64,000 bases of DNA from Roseivirga ehrenbergii. GTDB taxonomy: Bacteria; Bacteroidota; Bacteroidia; Cytophagales; Cyclobacteriaceae. A program made the translations under genes and the position numbers. The notes beneath the pieces are model-generated. The model was not told where the DNA came from. It saw only the letters and a program-made list of their open reading frames with translations, and searched no databases. The stretch lies in NCBI RefSeq assembly GCF_001593005.1, contig NZ_LQZQ01000009.1, positions 112,049-176,048 of the forward strand, written 5' to 3'. Below are positions 62,701-64,000 of this stretch, one piece after another (position 1 is the stretch's first letter; each line of letters opens with the position of its first letter).

Positions 62701-64000
62701 AGTAATGGTTTGGTTTAACGGTGGTGATGATTTAGCATATAAAGATTTTGATCTTACAGGGTCAACAAATGCCAACGGGTTTTATGTGATAGGCGAAACA
62801 GCTTTTGGAAGTAAAGACCAAGATTGGGGTGCTTCACCCGACCTCCAAAATGGCCCAGATGCAGTAGCACTGTATGTTGGAAGTCAGAACGACTTCACCG
62901 GAGCTTCGGCACCAACTTTAGACGGTTTAGTGGATGTAATAGTGTATGGGAGCTCTGATGATGCAACTCTTAGAGCCGCTTTAGGAAATCCTGCTTTACA
63001 AGTAGCAGGTGATGCGAGTAATTCTATATCTCGTAGTGCTGACGGAACTGGAGGTTTTGTAGCTCAAACTCCATCTCCACAAGTCACCAATGATGTTACC
63101 TCCCCAACCGTAACAAGCGTTTCTGTTCCCCCTAACGCAACATACATTGCCGGCCAGAATTTAGATTTTACGGTTAATTTTTCTGAGAACGTAACTGCAG
63201 TAACAACAGGCGGAACCCCCCAATTGGCAGTAACAATAGGTTCTACCACCCGTTGGGCAACATATCATAGTGGTTCAGGAACAAGTGGCTTACTCTTTAG
63301 ATATGTTGTACAGTCAGGAGAAGCAGATACCGATGGTATTTCTGTAGGAACCCTTGCCGCTAACGGAGGCACTTTGAAAGATGCCGCAACCAACGATGCT
63401 AATCTTGCCCTAAACTCAGTAGGAGCAACTACGGCTGTTTTAGTAGATTCGTCTGTACCAACAATAACGAGCGTTTCCGTTCCTCCTAACGCAACATATA
63501 TTGCCGGCCAGAATTTAGATTTCACAGTTAATTTCTCTGAAAATGTAACTGCAGTAACAACAGGCGGAACCCCCCAATTGGCGATAACGGTAGGTTCCAC
63601 AACTCGTCAGGCAGTGTATCAGAGCGGTTCAGGAACAAGTGCCTTACTGTTTAGATATGTTGTACAGTCAGGAGAAACAGATACTGATGGTATTTCTTTA
63701 GGAACACTTGCCACTAATGGAGGTACTTTGAAAGATGCCGCAACCAACGATGCTAATCTTACCCTAAACTCAGTAGGAGCCACTACGGCTGTTTTAGTAG
63801 ATGCGGTAGCCCCAACAGTAACAAGTGTAAGTGTACCAGCAAATGCTACTTATGTAGCGGGTCAGAATTTAGATTTCACAGTTAATTTTTCTGAGAACGT
63901 AACTGTAGTAACAACAGGTGGAACTCCCCAATTGGCGATAACGGTCGGTTCAACAACTCGTCAGGCAGTGTACCAGAGCGGTTCAGGAACAAGTGCCTTA
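59732..64000 (+). CDS. Giant secreted multidomain repeat protein, 3' end beyond window
   Basis: The frame is open from the ATG at 59732 to the last base (1,423 codons) with no stop. A signal peptide (residues 1-29, ending TSHGQ) is followed by a beta domain (about 30-170), Ig/cadherin-like domains with FNPTDNRAAVSETTTF, VTDAGGKASSP, FTATDAAGNESA and ITPVNDAPTA, and a lamin-tail-domain-like segment (about 957-1073: IKINEVHAGAGADAEFIEVYN). From residue 1125 there are repeats of exactly 118 residues. It should be a surface or adhesion protein, perhaps exported by T9SS, whose C-terminal signal lies outside the window. Confidence 0.9.
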   Translation, partial: MKKIYYFSFKLLFCLSVLVFFSKTSHGQTIDFNAEAFVENADFGSATYTSGNIRIIYSSGNWFEDADSGEGGGKALSALSFNAGETVTLETIDGSEFDFQSFFYDGFASAFINKLEGFKDNISSGTKTSGFVDGTNTLTGTTFDDVDKVVFTSNDGFFSIFDTFVLGPAAAANTAPTIGGTSAGQAVNDNATISPFSAITVADADGDNLTATITLDNNVKGVITGASSGSGPYTITSRTPAAMQTALRALVFNPTDNRAAVSETTTFTVVVNDGTVDATNNTTTVISSAVAPVISQVTPVTTPTNDNTPNYTFTTNETGTFSLGGSCGTSTSTTISGTGNQTITLTQTNNSSALADGTYSNCTVTVTDAGGKASSPLSITSFTVDTQAPATPGAPNLTTSWDTGTSSTDDITSNTQPRFSGSTEANASIKIVSSINGQVGTSTANGAGNWLQTISGTLSEGTHNITFTATDAAGNESAASAALSIVVDTSNPTLSSSSPADNATGVNTTGNITLTFNENIAFGTGNIEVIDETNGSNSFTIDAASPGTQASISGAVLTINPSSNLDLSSNYSVRIAATAIDDIAGNSYAGITNGTALNFGTNNAPTVTVNTGLTLNEGATELIDSGKLNASDTEGGTLTFTITTATTKGILFIDTNPSNTFNAGDTELVLNATFTKNDLDSDRIRYVSTTDNDISDSFVFKVADPDGGELTNQTFNITITPVNDAPTATGVPTDITVIEDAASNFDLSAVTLVDVDGDALTATLAASTGTFTATSGGGVTIGGSGTGTITLSGTAANINTYFDTPANIKYTGASNVSGDDAATFTINANDATVNPQVGSGNIDITAVNDAPTFTIGANQTVAQNAGAQSINSFITIFDDGDAEATQTVQFNITNNTNATLFTSGPAISATGVLTFTPDATKFGKATISVTISDNGGTANSGVNTSPAQTFDIFVTPTNIKINEVHAGAGADAEFIEVYNTEANATSLSGLVMVWFNGGDDLAYKDFDLTGSTNANGFYVIGETAFGSKDQDWGASPDLQNGPDAVALYVGSQNDFTGASAPTLDGLVDVIVYGSSDDATLRAALGNPALQVAGDASNSISRSADGTGGFVAQTPSPQVTNDVTSPTVTSVSVPPNATYIAGQNLDFTVNFSENVTAVTTGGTPQLAVTIGSTTRWATYHSGSGTSGLLFRYVVQSGEADTDGISVGTLAANGGTLKDAATNDANLALNSVGATTAVLVDSSVPTITSVSVPPNATYIAGQNLDFTVNFSENVTAVTTGGTPQLAITVGSTTRQAVYQSGSGTSALLFRYVVQSGETDTDGISLGTLATNGGTLKDAATNDANLTLNSVGATTAVLVDAVAPTVTSVSVPANATYVAGQNLDFTVNFSENVTVVTTGGTPQLAITVGSTTRQAVYQSGSGTSAL
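63104..63457 (+). repeat. 354-bp tandem repeat, unit 1
   Basis: This is the first of three in-frame units of exactly 354 bp (118 residues) at the end of the giant gene. The unit has TSVSVPPNATYIAGQNLDFT and FRYVVQSGEADTDGIS, a SwmB/Big-like beta domain. Confidence 0.9.
63458..63811 (+). repeat. 354-bp tandem repeat, unit 2
   Basis: Nearly identical to unit 1, with a few codon changes; starts PTITSVSVPPNATYIAGQN. Confidence 0.9.
63812..64000 (+). repeat. 354-bp tandem repeat, unit 3, cut by window end
   Basis: Starts PTVTSVSVPANATYVAGQN and matches unit 2 closely up to the last base. The array is likely to continue past 64000. Confidence 0.88.

Noticed and set aside
60040..63600. Seven minus-strand open frames of 61-152 residues opposite the giant gene
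   Set aside because: They are shadows of the plus-strand frame, which is open from 59732 to 64000; low-complexity Thr/Ala/Gly codons suppress stops on the other strand. Their Val/Ser-rich products have no gene-like starts.
63104..64000. CRISPR array
   Set aside because: The repeats are 354 bp, coding and without spacers; no other repeat in the window has CRISPR spacing.

Overview
The window looks like the chromosome of a marine-type member of the Bacteroidota, most likely order Cytophagales and close to Roseivirga (inference from gene content; no database was searched). Supporting signs are -7 promoter boxes of the form TAnnTTTG, few Shine-Dalgarno sequences, a TonB-dependent receptor with an N-terminal carboxypeptidase-like domain, an M56 peptidase fused to a TonB-like end, a 6-bladed propeller lipoprotein, DUF4920 and DUF4407 proteins, a PafA-type phosphatase and a GIY-YIG gene beside a tRNA. 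The sequence is moderately AT-rich and almost entirely coding. I saw no rRNA, CRISPR array, complete insertion sequence or prophage.

Layout. 0-6.3 kb: obgE, then grpE-dnaJ, a secreted protein of unknown function and a NatA/NatB-like ABC exporter. 6.5-10.8 kb (minus): a secreted pentapeptide-repeat protein, guaB, a class V aminotransferase and a secreted thioredoxin-like protein. 10.9-15.5 kb (plus): a vitamin locus with a PnuC-family transporter, a NadR-like kinase, a TPP riboswitch, a TonB-dependent receptor and a thiamine-pyrophosphokinase-like protein. 15.8-20.9 kb (minus): BlaR1/BlaI-like pair, propeller lipoprotein, alpha/beta hydrolase and prmC. 21-29.4 kb: ribD, free-Met-R-sulfoxide reductase, a minus-strand CPBP protease-DUF2007-cdsA-gdh-psd run, dusB, an EamA transporter and an EEP-family phosphatase. 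29.5-36 kb: PafA-type phosphatase, WG-repeat protein, small HTH regulator, DUF4920 lipoprotein and DUF4407 membrane protein. 36.5-44.8 kb: M14 peptidase, two related CFFCG proteins around lepB and a LolD/FtsX-like ABC pair with a His/Asp-rich loop, then cytochrome c, Sco and HemJ. 45-50.7 kb: an operon running pgi, manA, small gene, lipB, GH113-like gene, plus yraN. 51.6-52.2 kb: tRNA-Asn, a GIY-YIG gene and a decayed tRNA copy within direct repeats. 52.3-57.5 kb: Nramp-like transporter, Hsp20, HtrA and an ALDH7-type dehydrogenase. 57.8-64 kb: a receptor-fold protein without signal peptide, an MdpB/tail-collar protein and a giant secreted repeat protein that runs off the window.

The features most worth a second look are the tRNA-Asn/GIY-YIG unit, where a 75-bp repeat carries the tRNA 3' end and the decayed tRNA copy holds two palindromes at its anticodon and T loops; the receptor-fold/tail-collar/giant-protein cluster with exact 354-bp tandem repeats; a family of about 81-bp palindromic intergenic elements bounded by AACCCTCC and GGAGGGTT; and the metal-like ABC locus with duplicated CFFCG proteins.
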